In this document: positions 1 through 11,035 of the stretch, one piece after another
How the letters are laid out: each line of letters begins with the position of its first letter
Numbering within the stretch: the stretch's first letter is position 1
Assembly: GCF_002878395.1 (NCBI RefSeq)
Contig: NC_061121.1
Coordinates: forward strand, 47,429,905 to 47,493,904
Reading direction: 5' to 3'
Length of the DNA stretch: 64,000 nucleotides
Origin: Capsicum annuum
Lineage: Eukaryota > Streptophyta > Magnoliopsida > Solanales > Solanaceae
Position numbers and translations under genes: made by a program
The notes under the pieces: generated by a model
What the model was told of the DNA's origin: nothing
Database searches by the model: none
The model's input: the letters and a program-made list of their open reading frames with translations, nothing else

Positions 1-135
1 AGTGGAAAAAAGAATCTAGAGAAGGAAAAAGAGTACACATCTCTAATAATACACATATATACTATCTCATTAAAAACCTTACAAGAAAAATCCAGTAGGA
101 CAAAACCTCATAGGGGAAAAAGAGTACAACGCGTA
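1..135 (-). repeat. Possible start of the copia 3' LTR or 3' untranslated end
   Basis: This lies immediately downstream (on the minus strand) of the copia pol stop and its purine-rich tract. It holds two similar short stretches (GGAAAAAGAGTACA near 21-36 and 114-127). No ORF. The other LTR is not visible, so the LTR call is inferred from position only. Confidence 0.35.
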
Positions 136-820
136 TTAACTCTCCCTAATGAGAACATCTTTGAACCTTTGCATCTCGATCTTGTGCACCATCTTATTGA
201 AAGTTGCAGTTAGAAGAGACTTAGTGAACAAATCGGTCACACTGTCACTTGAATGAATCTGTTGCACGTTAATATAGCCATTTTTTTGGAGCTCTTGTGT
301 ATACAAAAAACTTTGGCAAAATGTGCTTCATTCTATCTCCTTTTTTGAATCCTCCCTTGAGTTGTGCTATGAATGTTGCATTATCTTCATATAAAATTGT
401 AAGTACTTTGTGACATTTAAACCATTTTTTTCTCAAATGAGATGTATGGACCTCAACCACACACACTCTCGGCTTTCTTCATGAATAGTTATTATCTCAA
501 CATGGTTTGGTGAGGTGGCTACAATAGATTGTTTTGTAAATCTCCAAGATATGACAGTACCCCCATATATAAACACGTAGCCTATTTGATACCGAGTTTT
601 ATGCAAGTCAGATAAATACCCAACATTAGCATAACCAATAAGACCGGGACTGCAATATTTATAATAAAATAAGCCCATGTGTTTGATCCCGTTCTGATGT
701 CTCCTAGTAGGAGCAGAACTATACTTTGCAAATAAATTGATCAAAAAGGTTATATCGGGCCTTGTAGTATTTACAAGACACATTATTACACCAATTTCAC
801 TAAGATATGGTACTTCATAA
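136..820 (-). pseudogene. Ty1/copia pol remnant: end of reverse transcriptase and RNase H
   Basis: Read on the minus strand, this is the C-terminal end of a copia polyprotein. From upstream to downstream it shows a decayed EVPYLSEIG stretch near 815-790, TRPDITFLINLFAKYSSAPT, then GYVF.GGT.ISWR.TKQ (the usual copia RNase H run), HVEIITIHEESRECVWLRS, and ILYEDNATFIAQ. It ends with a short tail and a stop near 136-138. In this family the region copies RNA to DNA and removes the RNA strand. Frame changes near 466-433 and 250-300 show it is dead. A purine-rich stretch on the minus strand at about 135-147 could be the polypurine tract, with the 3' LTR running out of the window on the left. Family assignment is firm; the exact boundaries are not. 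Confidence 0.85.
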
Positions 821-3531
821 CCAATCTAATTTGGTATATTTTTCATTTCAACAAATAATCTATTGCTTTTGAAAACACTCTAAGAGTTTCAATTTATAAA
901 CTTACGCAATATAAGGATTATAAATAAGTTTCCTAGAAACTTTTAAATGGTTCAAACATTTTGAATCCTTACAAAGTATTCATATAAATTTTGTCAAGTC
1001 ACAATATTCCGCATTTATGTGTAAATCAAATAAGTTTTATGCTTACCAAGATGCATTATTTCATGTCACTTGGTAAATATTTCTACGTCAGCATGCTTAA
1101 ATAAACGTAGAATTTAGTTCCTCGTAATCTTTTATAATATTGCGCCAATATTATATCAAAGATATTATTGATTGTATATCATTTTGTATCGGTTCATAAA
1201 GTTACATAATTTTTTGTGATCTCATCACTTCATTTTTTTCAGGTCCCTGAACCTCTCATGAGGTTTCATGAAGTAGTATGTCGTAGGCTTTTGAAGATCA
1301 CATTTCCTACTTATTATGATCATTTGCTCCTTATCCTTTTTAGGGATTATTTCATTTGAAATCGATTGGTCTATCAGGCTTTACGTATACGTAGACTTTG
1401 TGCTTTAGGAACACACAATAGGAGCACTTATAGCTTAAATATGAGATTAAATTTGAGTCAACATATGCTTCCAACATTTGACTTAAATTATCTTTTGAAT
1501 GAGGATCTGATGATAATTTCTAACATATTTTATAGCTGCTTATAATCTCCCTCTTATGTTAGGAAAACTAACATACATCCTTCATCTTCTTTGAGGAATT
1601 CATCTTTGTGCACCATGGTATATCTATTATTTGTATACCGCACATCAAAACTATTAGATGAAAAATATGTGGTGCCTGACTCAAAATCAACTTTGAGGGT
1701 TAATCATAATTTATTAGTTTGATGCATGTCCGTACTTTTATATATAATACATTACATTTCAAACCAACACATAAAGCTTTTGTTCTTTTAAGCAATGATT
1801 TAGCTAATTTTCTGAAGACATTTAATGTCAAACTAACTTGGATATCTATCAATCTGGAAGTTGTGCTCTTAACCCAGCTATTTTGCACAAGTAATTTTGT
1901 TAATGTCAAACTATAGGTTGACAATAAACTTTTATGTGATCATGTATTGATGCATCTATTAAACATATCACATGACCGCACATATTCACGTTTTATGCTT
2001 AAGGGATTCAATCCCAACATTAGTTCATCCAACCAACTTATAATGAGAACAAACAACATGAACAATTCTTAAAGAATCTTCTAGTTCTTCAATATATGTC
2101 TAATACTCAATATGCACATCTTTGAAATATCACAGTCGTTTATGTCAATTTATGAACTTTTATATGGGTAAATTCCAAGTTTACCATGACATGTGTTTTT
2201 TTAATCAAGTAAATTTCTTATTTTACTGTGACATGAATTTTATATCAATAAACAGTAAACTCTTAAAGGTTTATCATGGCATGTGATCTCATCATACTTG
2301 GGTATTTTTTCAGATTCGTGTTTCTTACTATAGTAACGTAGAGATATTCAATCTTTCAATTATTTTACCTCTTATGGAGGTAGATTGTGATATTTTTGTA
2401 ATCAAGAACACATTCGAATTTATAAGCTTTACTAAATACAATTGTATTCACCCCTAGGGTATAGATCTGTATTTATAATAATCAAAATTCTGATTCCTTA
2501 AAAATGAAATATGATCATACCTTAAGCATATTAAATTATCATAGCTTAGAATCTCTTTCAAGATACTGCTATTTCAGGAGCAAATTGAGGTATACATATG
2601 ATCTAGAAAATTTTTCTCTAACATATCTTGTAGTCATAATACCATGTACTGCTACCACATTCAGTTTAAGAATGGAGCAAATTGTCATATTTCATACTTA
2701 TCATACATTGCTACCACATTGACTTCATGAAATAGAGCATATTCCATGGGACATGTTTAAAGACTTTTTATAAAAGAAATATTATTTTACCTTAGCCATC
2801 ATTGTATCATCAATATGGTACATTAAGATTTAAACTCAGCATCTTATTCATATAAAGGTATCTTAGACCATAAATCGATGAGACTTGAACGCAACATCTT
2901 ATCATCATGGAGCATCAGAACTTTAATTTGATATGTTATTCTTTTGGTGTGATAGACTTGAATCCACCATCTTATATTGAACTGACGACATAATAAGCCA
3001 ACGTACAATACAACTCACTTTTGAATCTTTAAAATATTTTATACTTTAATTAGAAGTGAAAAGAAATGTTATCTACCAAAATATTATGGAGACAGTACTA
3101 ACTTGTAAGATAAAAGCTTACATGTAATTGTCAAGAGAACGAGAAGGTGGCAAACAACTGAACATATAAACATATTTAATTTGCATGATAACCAATTGTC
3201 CAATTTTCTCCTTTTTCTTAAACTCGTATAGCTATTTAGGGGCACACATAATTAGCCTATAAATTCATATATACCTTCACTGTAATTAAAAAAGTGAACA
3301 TGAAAATTCAAAGTACTTAACTCTCCCAATGAAATAAAGATGCAAGATAAATAAAATTCTGCAACTGTGCCATATACATACTTAACTTGAAGAGGTCAAA
3401 TTCTAAGAGCAACGAAGAGTTGCCTCTGACATTCAATTTCCTTTTTTACTTTTCGTGAACATAAATCCTTTTAAAAGAGAAGACCAGACTCGACTCTCTC
3501 AAATTTAAAAGCAGAATTTCTCCTGATAACG
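821..3531. other. Decayed repeat sequence, possibly copia gag/pol interior; no intact gene
   Basis: About 2.7 kb of AT-rich DNA with stops in all frames. Near 2590-2640 the minus strand holds a DMLEK-like stretch followed by remnants resembling the QQQY region of copia gag, in the same orientation as the copia pol to the left. This suggests the interior of the same element with much decay, but the match is weak and rests on a few words. Ordinary ORFs here (1700-1924 on both strands, 2504-2722) show no recognisable domain. A profile search of the minus strand against copia gag would settle it. Confidence 0.3.
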
Positions 3532-3560
3532 CACTATTAAAAATACAAGATTTTCGACCA
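3532..3560 (+). repeat. Left terminal inverted repeat of the CACTA element
   Basis: Begins CACTATTAAAAATACAAGA and runs into the first GACCAC motif. Its partner is the reverse complement of 15753-15782, which begins CACTACTAAAAAAAATAG. The first 5 bases are the diagnostic CACTA. Confidence 0.8.
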
Positions 3561-4000
3561 CAAAAAACCGACCACAAAATGTGGTCGGAATCGATTTTTT
3601 ATTTTAAAAAAAAATTAAAAATAAGTGACCACTGGTCGCTTTTGTATAAAATTTCAAAAAAATTCTTTCAATAATTTTTATATTAATTATTATTTCTTTT
3701 ACAAATAAAAAATTGAAAAAAATAAAAAACCGACCACTTGTGGTCGGTTTTTTAATTAAAATAAAAAAAAACCAACCACTTGTGATCGTGTTTTATTAAA
3801 TTTTTTTTTAAAAAAATTGACCACTTGTGATCGATTTTTTAGTTAAAATAAAAAAGAAAATTATTTTAAGTGGTCGGTTTTTATTAAAATAAAGAGAAAT
3901 TATTTTTTAAAAACCGACCACTTGTGGTCTGTTTTGTAATTAAAATAAAAAAGTAAATTATTTTAAAAAATCGACCACTTGTAGTCAGTTTTTGAAGTAA
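3555..4000. repeat. Left subterminal palindromic repeats of the CACTA element
   Basis: About seven copies of a palindrome with core GACCACTTGTGGTC, usually flanked as AACCGACCACTTGTGGTCGGTT, separated by 30-60 bp of A/T-rich spacer. Several copies are mutated to GATCACTTGTGGTC or half sites. In the En/Spm family such subterminal motifs are bound by the TNPA-type protein and are needed in cis; that role here is inferred. A stray copy lies at about 5841-5862 (GACCACATGTGGTTGA). Confidence 0.75.
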
Positions 4001-4029
4001 AAAAAATAAAAAAGTAAATAATTTTTAAA

Positions 4030-4524
4030 AACCAATAATTATATATATATATATATATATTATTTTTATTAAAAAATAATTATATATATAATTTTTTGAA
4101 ATTATACTAATCACATGTAGCCGATAACCAATATAATAATAATAAAAACCAATCAATCTTAAATTTTGTGAAAAAATTACACTAAAAAATATATCAAATA
4201 AAATAAACAAACTACGTTAAACATAATCTTTATCTTTTACTTATATTTCAATACATAAAATAAATATTTTTCTTTGTCTATACGTTAAATGAAGTTAAAC
4301 ATGCATAATCTTTGTATAATAAATATGTGCGTATATATATCATACCGTTGAGATAATGATATTATGTTACTATTGCAGTCATAATAATGTAATATATAAC
4401 TGATAATTCATCAGAATATATTGAACGTGTTCTATTATAAGGTAATATACTTGCGGATGTGATATACATATATTAGTACGCATTCAAGAGTTCATATTTA
4501 TAAATATCTATCTATCTATCTATC

Positions 4525-4555
<31 letters not shown>

Positions 4556-5840
4556 TATGTAGTGATCGTTTGATGAACGATGTAGTCAAAATCTAGTAGA
4601 ATATAATTAAGCTAATCAAATATAATTAATCGATCACTCATTAGAGTATGTATATGAAATATGTCACATTATATTATTGGATAATATACTCGTGTACGTA
4701 TGTGATATATATAGTACATATTTAGAATTTGATATAGTTGATATTGTGTATATGTGTATGTATGTATAGGTATATATATAGTAAATGCATATTATATAGT
4801 GAAGGTATATTAATGACATAAGATAAACAAATCGATAATTATCTGAGTATTTGTGAAATACGTTGTATATTATTATGGGGTAGTAAAATCGTGTATTTGA
4901 TGTTTATAGTCCATATTTGAAAGCTAATAGACAATTGAATATATGTACATATACGTATAATTGAATGATACGTTGATATATATCCTACTATTGAGGAAAT
5001 AAATATATTATTTTGGATCAATGTAGACATGCATATGCTGTTGAAGTTGTAATAATGTAAGATAAGTATTATGAGGTATATATGGGGGGAGGGGGGAGGG
5101 TGGCGAGGAAGGAAGTAGGGGAGGGAGATAGAAAATTGAATCCTAAAACTGGCATATACTTACCAGTTGCTTTGAATTTCGAATTTTGAAAGACCGCCAA
5201 ATTTTGGTGGTGAATTTGAGTTTTTTGGCTTACAAGTTTTGTATCTGAGTATATGTGAAGTACGTTGTATATTATTATGGGGTAGTAAAATTGTGTATGT
5301 GATGTTTATAGTACGTATTTGAAAGCTGATAGACAATTGAATATATGTATATATATGTATATCTCGTGTAGTGATGTATGCAGTAATTGAAAGCTAGATA
5401 ACCGAATCTATATATCAAAATATTTTGAATAATACGTTGATATATATCATACTATTGTGGAAATAGATATAATATTTTGGGTCAATGTACACACGCGTAT
5501 GTTGTTGAAGTTGTAATAACGTAAGACTAGTATTACGAGGTATATATATATATCGTATTTAAAAGCTAATTAACCAAACACTTATTGTAATTTGCAAAAT
5601 TCATTGATATTATTATACGATTGAGGAAATATACTACTCTTGCTAATATGATGATAAAATAACTACTTATCTGATTTATATATATACGAATTGTATTAAA
5701 TTAATTGGATGTTGTTATAAATATTATAGAATTTATTAAAATTTTAATTTGTTAAAAAATAATTTTAATTTATTAACTTATTTTGTAATTTATTAATTGT
5801 AATTTATTTAAATTTAATTTAGAAAATAATTTTTAAAAAA
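4030..5840. repeat. AT-rich CACTA interior with microsatellites and a diverged direct duplication
   Basis: No credible gene. Holds (TA)n near 4042-4060, (CTAT)n running into (AT)n at about 4505-4555, and a diverged direct duplication: 4844-5082 reappears at 5246-5547 in the same order (shared words include TATTATTATGGGGTAGTAAA and GTTGAAGTTGTAATAA). The second copy has an extra block of roughly 60 bp. Weaker related copies sit upstream around 4360-4800. A G-rich run lies between the two copies. Confidence 0.6.
5084..5128 (+). other. G-rich tract, possible quadruplex former
   Basis: Runs of G separated by single A or short spacers (GGGGGGAGGGGGGAGGG, then GGGGAGGG). It stands out in very AT-rich DNA. 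The four or more G-runs within 17 bases fit a quadruplex pattern; no function can be inferred. Confidence 0.5.
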
Positions 5841-5984
5841 TCGACCACATGTGGTTGATTTTCGTAATAATTAAAAAAATACTTAATTTTTAACCCGACC
5901 CGTACTACAACATAACACACAAAACACACACAAAACATACACCAAAATCCCGTCCAAACACATCCACGCACACAAAATCCACTA

Positions 5985-6090
5985 AACACACACTTTAATG
6001 CATAAAAACCCCAAAACACAGATTGCGATCTTCTTTGGCGACCCCAAACAGACGGCGGAGGTCATCTTCTCCGGCAACTCCAATTTGTGA
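5985..6090 (+). other. Possible non-coding first exon of the CACTA genes
   Basis: A short island that is richer in C and G than its surroundings (around CGATCTTCTTTGGCGACCCC and GGCGGAGGTCATCTTCTCCG), followed by TTGTGAGTTG, a passable splice donor at about 6086-6090. It lies far upstream of the transposase reading frames with a long non-coding stretch between, as in En/Spm elements where the gene products share a leader exon. This is an inference from position and composition. Confidence 0.3.
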
Positions 6091-6799
6091 GTTGTTCTCT
6101 TTATGTGTTTGGGTTTATGTACATGTCTTTTTCTTTATGTATTTGGGTTTATGAATTAGGGTTTTCCTTTTTTCTTGGCTATGTAGTTGTTGAGATTGGA
6201 TCTTGTTAGTTCCATTTTCTTGATTCATCATTAAGACATTAACCATACCTAATGCTTATATATTGGTAAAATTTTTTATTTTTTTTCTTGTTTATGAATT
6301 AGGATTTTTTCTTGTCTATGCTACTAGTAATTGTTAAAAGATTGAATCTTTAATAAAAGATTAAGCAAGACCTTAGCTCAATTTTTGATAATTCATTGAC
6401 GTTTTTACTATTCCTTTTTTATATTTGTTTTGAGAAATCTTATTCTTATTCCTTTACTAAATTGTTGCAATTATTTACGTGAAAGATTATTCTTTCTAAT
6501 AATTTTACTGTTTGACAGAATCCGAATTCGGAAAAAGGATTACTTAGCTATTTTTCCGGTGACCGCTTATCTCTTCACTTTAGTTTAGGCCAAATGTAAG
6601 TTGATTTCTCTCTATTTTCTTATAATGAAGTCTTTAAATGCAGTTTAGTTTGGGATAGTTCGCTGTAGAAGGCTTTGAAAGCCATAAGAATTTTGTGATG
6701 ATTATATGGTGTGAGAGGGACATGCGACGCCTCTACTTATTTTCTTTATTATACTTGTTCAATTGTTTGAATTATTATACTATAAATGAATATGTTTCT

Positions 6800-7553
6800 T
6801 GAAAGTGAACAAGAGTAGTTACTTAGCTTGAAGGTGAACTTTTATTTTGAATTTTGTTAAAGCGTACTTGAAATGGAAATTTTTGTTTTGAATGTGATTA
6901 AGTTTGGTGACTTGGTAGGTGACTTAGTCACTTAAAATTGATAAAGTGTAGTTACTTTAAAGGTGAATTTACTAGTTTGGTGACTTAGGTGATGACTTAG
7001 TGAGTTGAAATTTACTAAGTGTAGGTACTTTAAAGGTGAATTTTTTGTTTTGAATGTAGTTAAGTTTGGTGACTTGGTAGGTGATTTAGTCACTTGAAAT
7101 TAATAAATGTAGGTACTTTAAAGGTGAATTTATTAGTCTGGTGACTTGGGTGATGACTTAGTGACTTAAAATTATTGAAGTTTAGGTACTTGAAATGTCA
7201 ATTTTTGTTTTGAATGTAGTTAAGTTTGGTGACTTAGTCACTTGAAATTGATAAAGTGTAGGTACTTTAAAGGTGAATTTACTAGTTTTGAATGTGGTTT
7301 AGTTTGGTTACTTGGGTGATGATTTAGTGAATTGAAATTTACAAAGTGTAGGTACTTTAAAGGTGAATTTTTTGTTTTGAATGTAGTTAAGTTTGGTGAC
7401 TTGGTAGGTAACTTAGTCACTTAAAATTGATAAAGTGTAGGTACTTTAAAAGTGAATTTACTAGTTTGGTGACTTGGGTGATGACTTAGTGAGTTAAAAT
7501 TTACTAAGTATAGGTACTTTAAAGGTGAATTTTTTATTTTGAATGTAGTTAAG
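6800..7553 (+). repeat. Minisatellite in CACTA non-coding region, left part
   Basis: Alternating units of about 73 and 89 bp. The first ends ...GTGAATTTACTAGTTTG and the second ...GTTTTGAATGTAGTTAAGTTTG; both contain GTGACTTAGTCACTTGAAAT-like and GTAGGTACTTTAAAGG words, giving a higher-order period near 162 bp. The array continues after the solo LTR. Open frames seen here on the minus strand are repeat artefacts. Confidence 0.75.
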
Positions 7554-10232
7554 TATAAGACCCCGTAAAATTCTAAAGCTTAATATAGTCCTTTAAGCGT
7601 TTCAAGGGGGTCCTAGACTTGGAAAATTCTAGCTATATTCTAGACTTAGCTTACTTTTGGACTTCAAAAGTTGGCAAATTCATTTCGCCACCTTAATGTC
7701 CTTTAATGGTCCATATTTTTATTGATTCATGATCAGGAAGGTCAATAGGTGTTCCCGGACAAGTTTTGGAGTTTTTGGAAACTCGTTTAGATCAAGATTG
7801 GAAGTCCAAAACAGTGGACCAATGCGATCTTGGCGCGCCGCGTCGCCAATCGCGTTGGTCACCAGTTGTGCCGATTGCCAGAGCCAAAATAACTGAGGCT
7901 TGACGCGTTCATGGCGCTCTGCGTCGGGTATAGCATCGCAGCCTTCGACGCGCCGTATCACTCATAGTGTCGGTGCCCAGTTATTTAGTCTTAAATGTCC
8001 GCATTTTTAAGGGCAAAGGAGTAATTTTTTTAATCCTATGTAAGGCTTAAACGCGGGATTAAACCTCATTTACACCAAAATACACCCTTTTCTCTCAAAA
8101 TCCTCTCAAGAACACATTAGGTTTTTCAATTGGGGATCCAAGTTTAAGAAAATTTCTCGGTGAATCATCAAGAATCTTCGATCTAAGGTATGCATAGTAT
8201 TTATTCATAGACTCCTTTCATCCATGAAGCTCAAGAATCAAGTTTTGAATTATGAATTGTGATATTCATTCTATGAACTGAATTATGTTCATGTGTTTTT
8301 GTTGTATGAATTCCAAGATGGAATCTTTATTATGTCTTTATGAAATTACGCTAATATGTGGACTGAAATCATGAAATTGGGTGTAATTGCGAAGTAAGGT
8401 TGTATTAAATTCATGCTCATGCCTAAGCCTTAAATCATGCAACCTAAGTGTTTGATAAAATACCTAGGAGAATATAAATTATTCTTGATAGTTAGACTGT
8501 GGCCCAAGTTACGAATAGATGTATTCCCCTATGTTTAAAATGATTTTCATGTGGATTATTGTGTAATGCAATGGCGTAATGATATAATCATGATATTAAA
8601 ATGATAAAGTTAAGACATGATCATGTGCATTCTAAGCTATATACAAGATTATGATAACCATGTGCTTCATGAAATATCCCCTACTGTTGTAGTACGAATT
8701 GTTGATATTGGCCATGTATTTGAGAAAGTCATGCTTTGTCAGTTTTCTTCTATTGAGTTTTGGGGGGTACTTGTACCTGAAAAATATAGTTGTGTACCTA
8801 GATCTAGTGTCATGTTTCACGATATCCTCAGTCAAGCCATGATCCATAGAACTCAGTCAGTCATGTAACTCAGGAAATCTTAGTAAATTCAGAAATCTCA
8901 GTAGTATTCCGTCAGTCAACAGAACTCCATGAAATTAGTCTAGTCTATTTCAGTTAATTATGTTCAATGTCTATTCAGATGGGAGTAGGAATTAGCACCG
9001 AGCGAACCCAAGGATGGGAACTCACCTGTTATATGAGGGTGTGATTCTTAGAAGCAATCCTTATGTTCCTGAACTACGTAGCCAGCGTAGGTTGAGATAT
9101 CATAGCATGTTATATGAGGGTAAATGAGGTGGCTTAACCTGTTATATAAGGGTTCCCACCATTCTCACTAGAGTTATTTGTTATATGAGGGTTACTCACA
9201 AACTGTGCTTACCTGTGGTGCGGTATTGACAAACAGTCATTTCGTCAGTAATAGAACTCAGATATTTCTATAGAATTCAGGACTGTCAAATACAGTCAAC
9301 TCGGAATAGTACGAAACTCAGCTAGTTCCATCAGAACATAGACTGTCAGATATAGTCGCTCAGTATCAGTTATATTAGTTATACCAGTTATCTCAGTTAT
9401 ATCAGTTATGTCAGTTATCAGTAACTCATGTTACCAGTAATCAGTTTCAGGACTGTCAGATATAATCAATCAGACCAGTTTTTCATAATTAGAACTGTTA
9501 GAAACAATCATTCCTCTATAAGTAATATACCATCAGTTTCCCAGTATTCAGTAGACTCAGTTATTATTATTAGTAAACCCAGATATTAGTAAATCAGTAA
9601 TCAGAACTCAGTACCTAGTGTCAGTATGATCTCAGTTACAGCTACTTGTTCGTGCATGTATTCTTACGTTCATATTATACAGTCATTTAGTATTGTTCAT
9701 GCATATGAACCCTTGTATTTTAGCCTACCTCACATGCATACCAGCACATTCAATCGTACTGACGCATTTGCACTATGGTGTTTTACTTTACACCATAAGT
9801 TCAGAAGCACGAGCTTCAGAGTATCAGTAGCATTCCAGTATCCAGCCGTCAGATTTAGCAGTGAGTCCTCATCATTCGAGGACATGATCATTACTTTATT
9901 ATTTCAGTACTTAGTTTATTTCAGTAGTTGGAGTTAGTTGGGGACATGTCCCATCAACTCTTTATTCAGACAGTTTAGAGGCTTTCAGACTATAGTATAT
10001 TCAGACAGTTTATTTCAGTTTTGGGTATTCTATACCCCGTTTAAACATTATTTTATTAAATTTTATATTTTAGATTTGAGCCTTATGGCCTTACAGCTTA
10101 TGTTTCCACATTTATATATGTATATTATGCAGTGTTCAGGTACAAATATCAGTCATGGGTTAGCTTATGGTCCTTCGGGATCATGAGCATCGTGTAGCAT
10201 TATGGGTACCATATTCGAGGCATTACATTAAG
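7549..10232 (+). mobile_element. Solo gypsy LTR with TTAAG target-site duplication
   Basis: The LTR runs 7554-10227 (about 2.67 kb), starting TATAAGACCCCG (a TG start mutated to TA) and ending GGCATTACA. It is flanked by TTAAG at 7549-7553 and 10228-10232. Minisatellite sequence resumes directly on the right, so this is a clean insertion reduced to one LTR by recombination between LTRs. It contains a GC-rich CGCGCCGCGTCGCC stretch near 7832, four GTTATATGAGGGT-type words at 9030-9195, and a CAGTTAT-rich tract at 9360-9480. Its middle (GGGAGTAGGAATTAGCACCGA) resembles, in inverse orientation, the LTRs of the Tekay-like element at 31-41 kb, so it is probably a related chromovirus family. Open frames inside are not genes. 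Confidence 0.8.
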
Positions 10233-10985
10233 TTTGGTGACTTTATAGGTGATTCGGTCACTTGAAATTGATAAAGTGTAGGTACTTTAAAGGTGAATTT
10301 ACTAGTTTTGAATGTCGTGTAGTTTACTTATTTGAATGATGACTTAGTGAGTTGAAATTTACTAATGTAGTTACTTTAAAGGTGAATTTTTTGTTTTGAA
10401 TGTAGTTAAGTTTGGTGACTTGCTAGGTGAGTTAGTCACTTAAAATTGATAAAGTGTAGGTACTTTAAAGGTGAAATTTTTATTTTGAATGTAGTTATTT
10501 TTGGTGACTTAGTCACTTGAAATTGATAAAATGTAGGTACTTTAAAGGTAAATTTACTAGTTTGGTGACTTGGGTGATGACTTAGTGAGATGAAATTTAC
10601 TAAGTGCAGGTACTTTAAAGGTGAATTTTTTTGTTTTAAATGTAGTAAAGTTTGGTGACTTGATAGGTGACTTAGTCACTTGAAATTGATAAAGTGTAGG
10701 TACTTTAAAGGTGAATTTTTTGTTTTGAATGTAGTTATGTTTGGTGACTTGGTAGGTGACTTAGTCACTTAAAATTGAAAAAATGTAGGTACTTTAAAGG
10801 TGAATTTACTAGTTTGGTGACTTGGGTGATGACTTAGTGACTTGAAAATGTTGAAATTTAGGTACTTGAAATGTCAATTTTTGTTTTGAATGTAGTTAAG
10901 TTTGGTGACTTGGTAGGTGACTTAGTCACTTGAACTTGATAAAGTGTAGGTACTTTTTCATTTTGAATTTAGGAACTTGAAATGT
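10233..10985 (+). repeat. Minisatellite in CACTA non-coding region, right part
   Basis: Continuation of the array interrupted at 7553, with the same 73 and 89 bp units. The units become irregular from about 10830 and the array fades out just before the first recognisable transposase codons at about 11.04 kb. Confidence 0.75.
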
Positions 10986-11035
10986 AAGCTTTTTGTGACT
11001 TAATCTAATTAGTTGAATATGATTGATTGTGTAGA

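Noticed and set aside
7719..10186. Several frames of 60-103 codons (7719-7961, 8617-8868, 9626-10186)
   Set aside because: All lie inside a solo LTR that is bounded by a target duplication and has no coding role.
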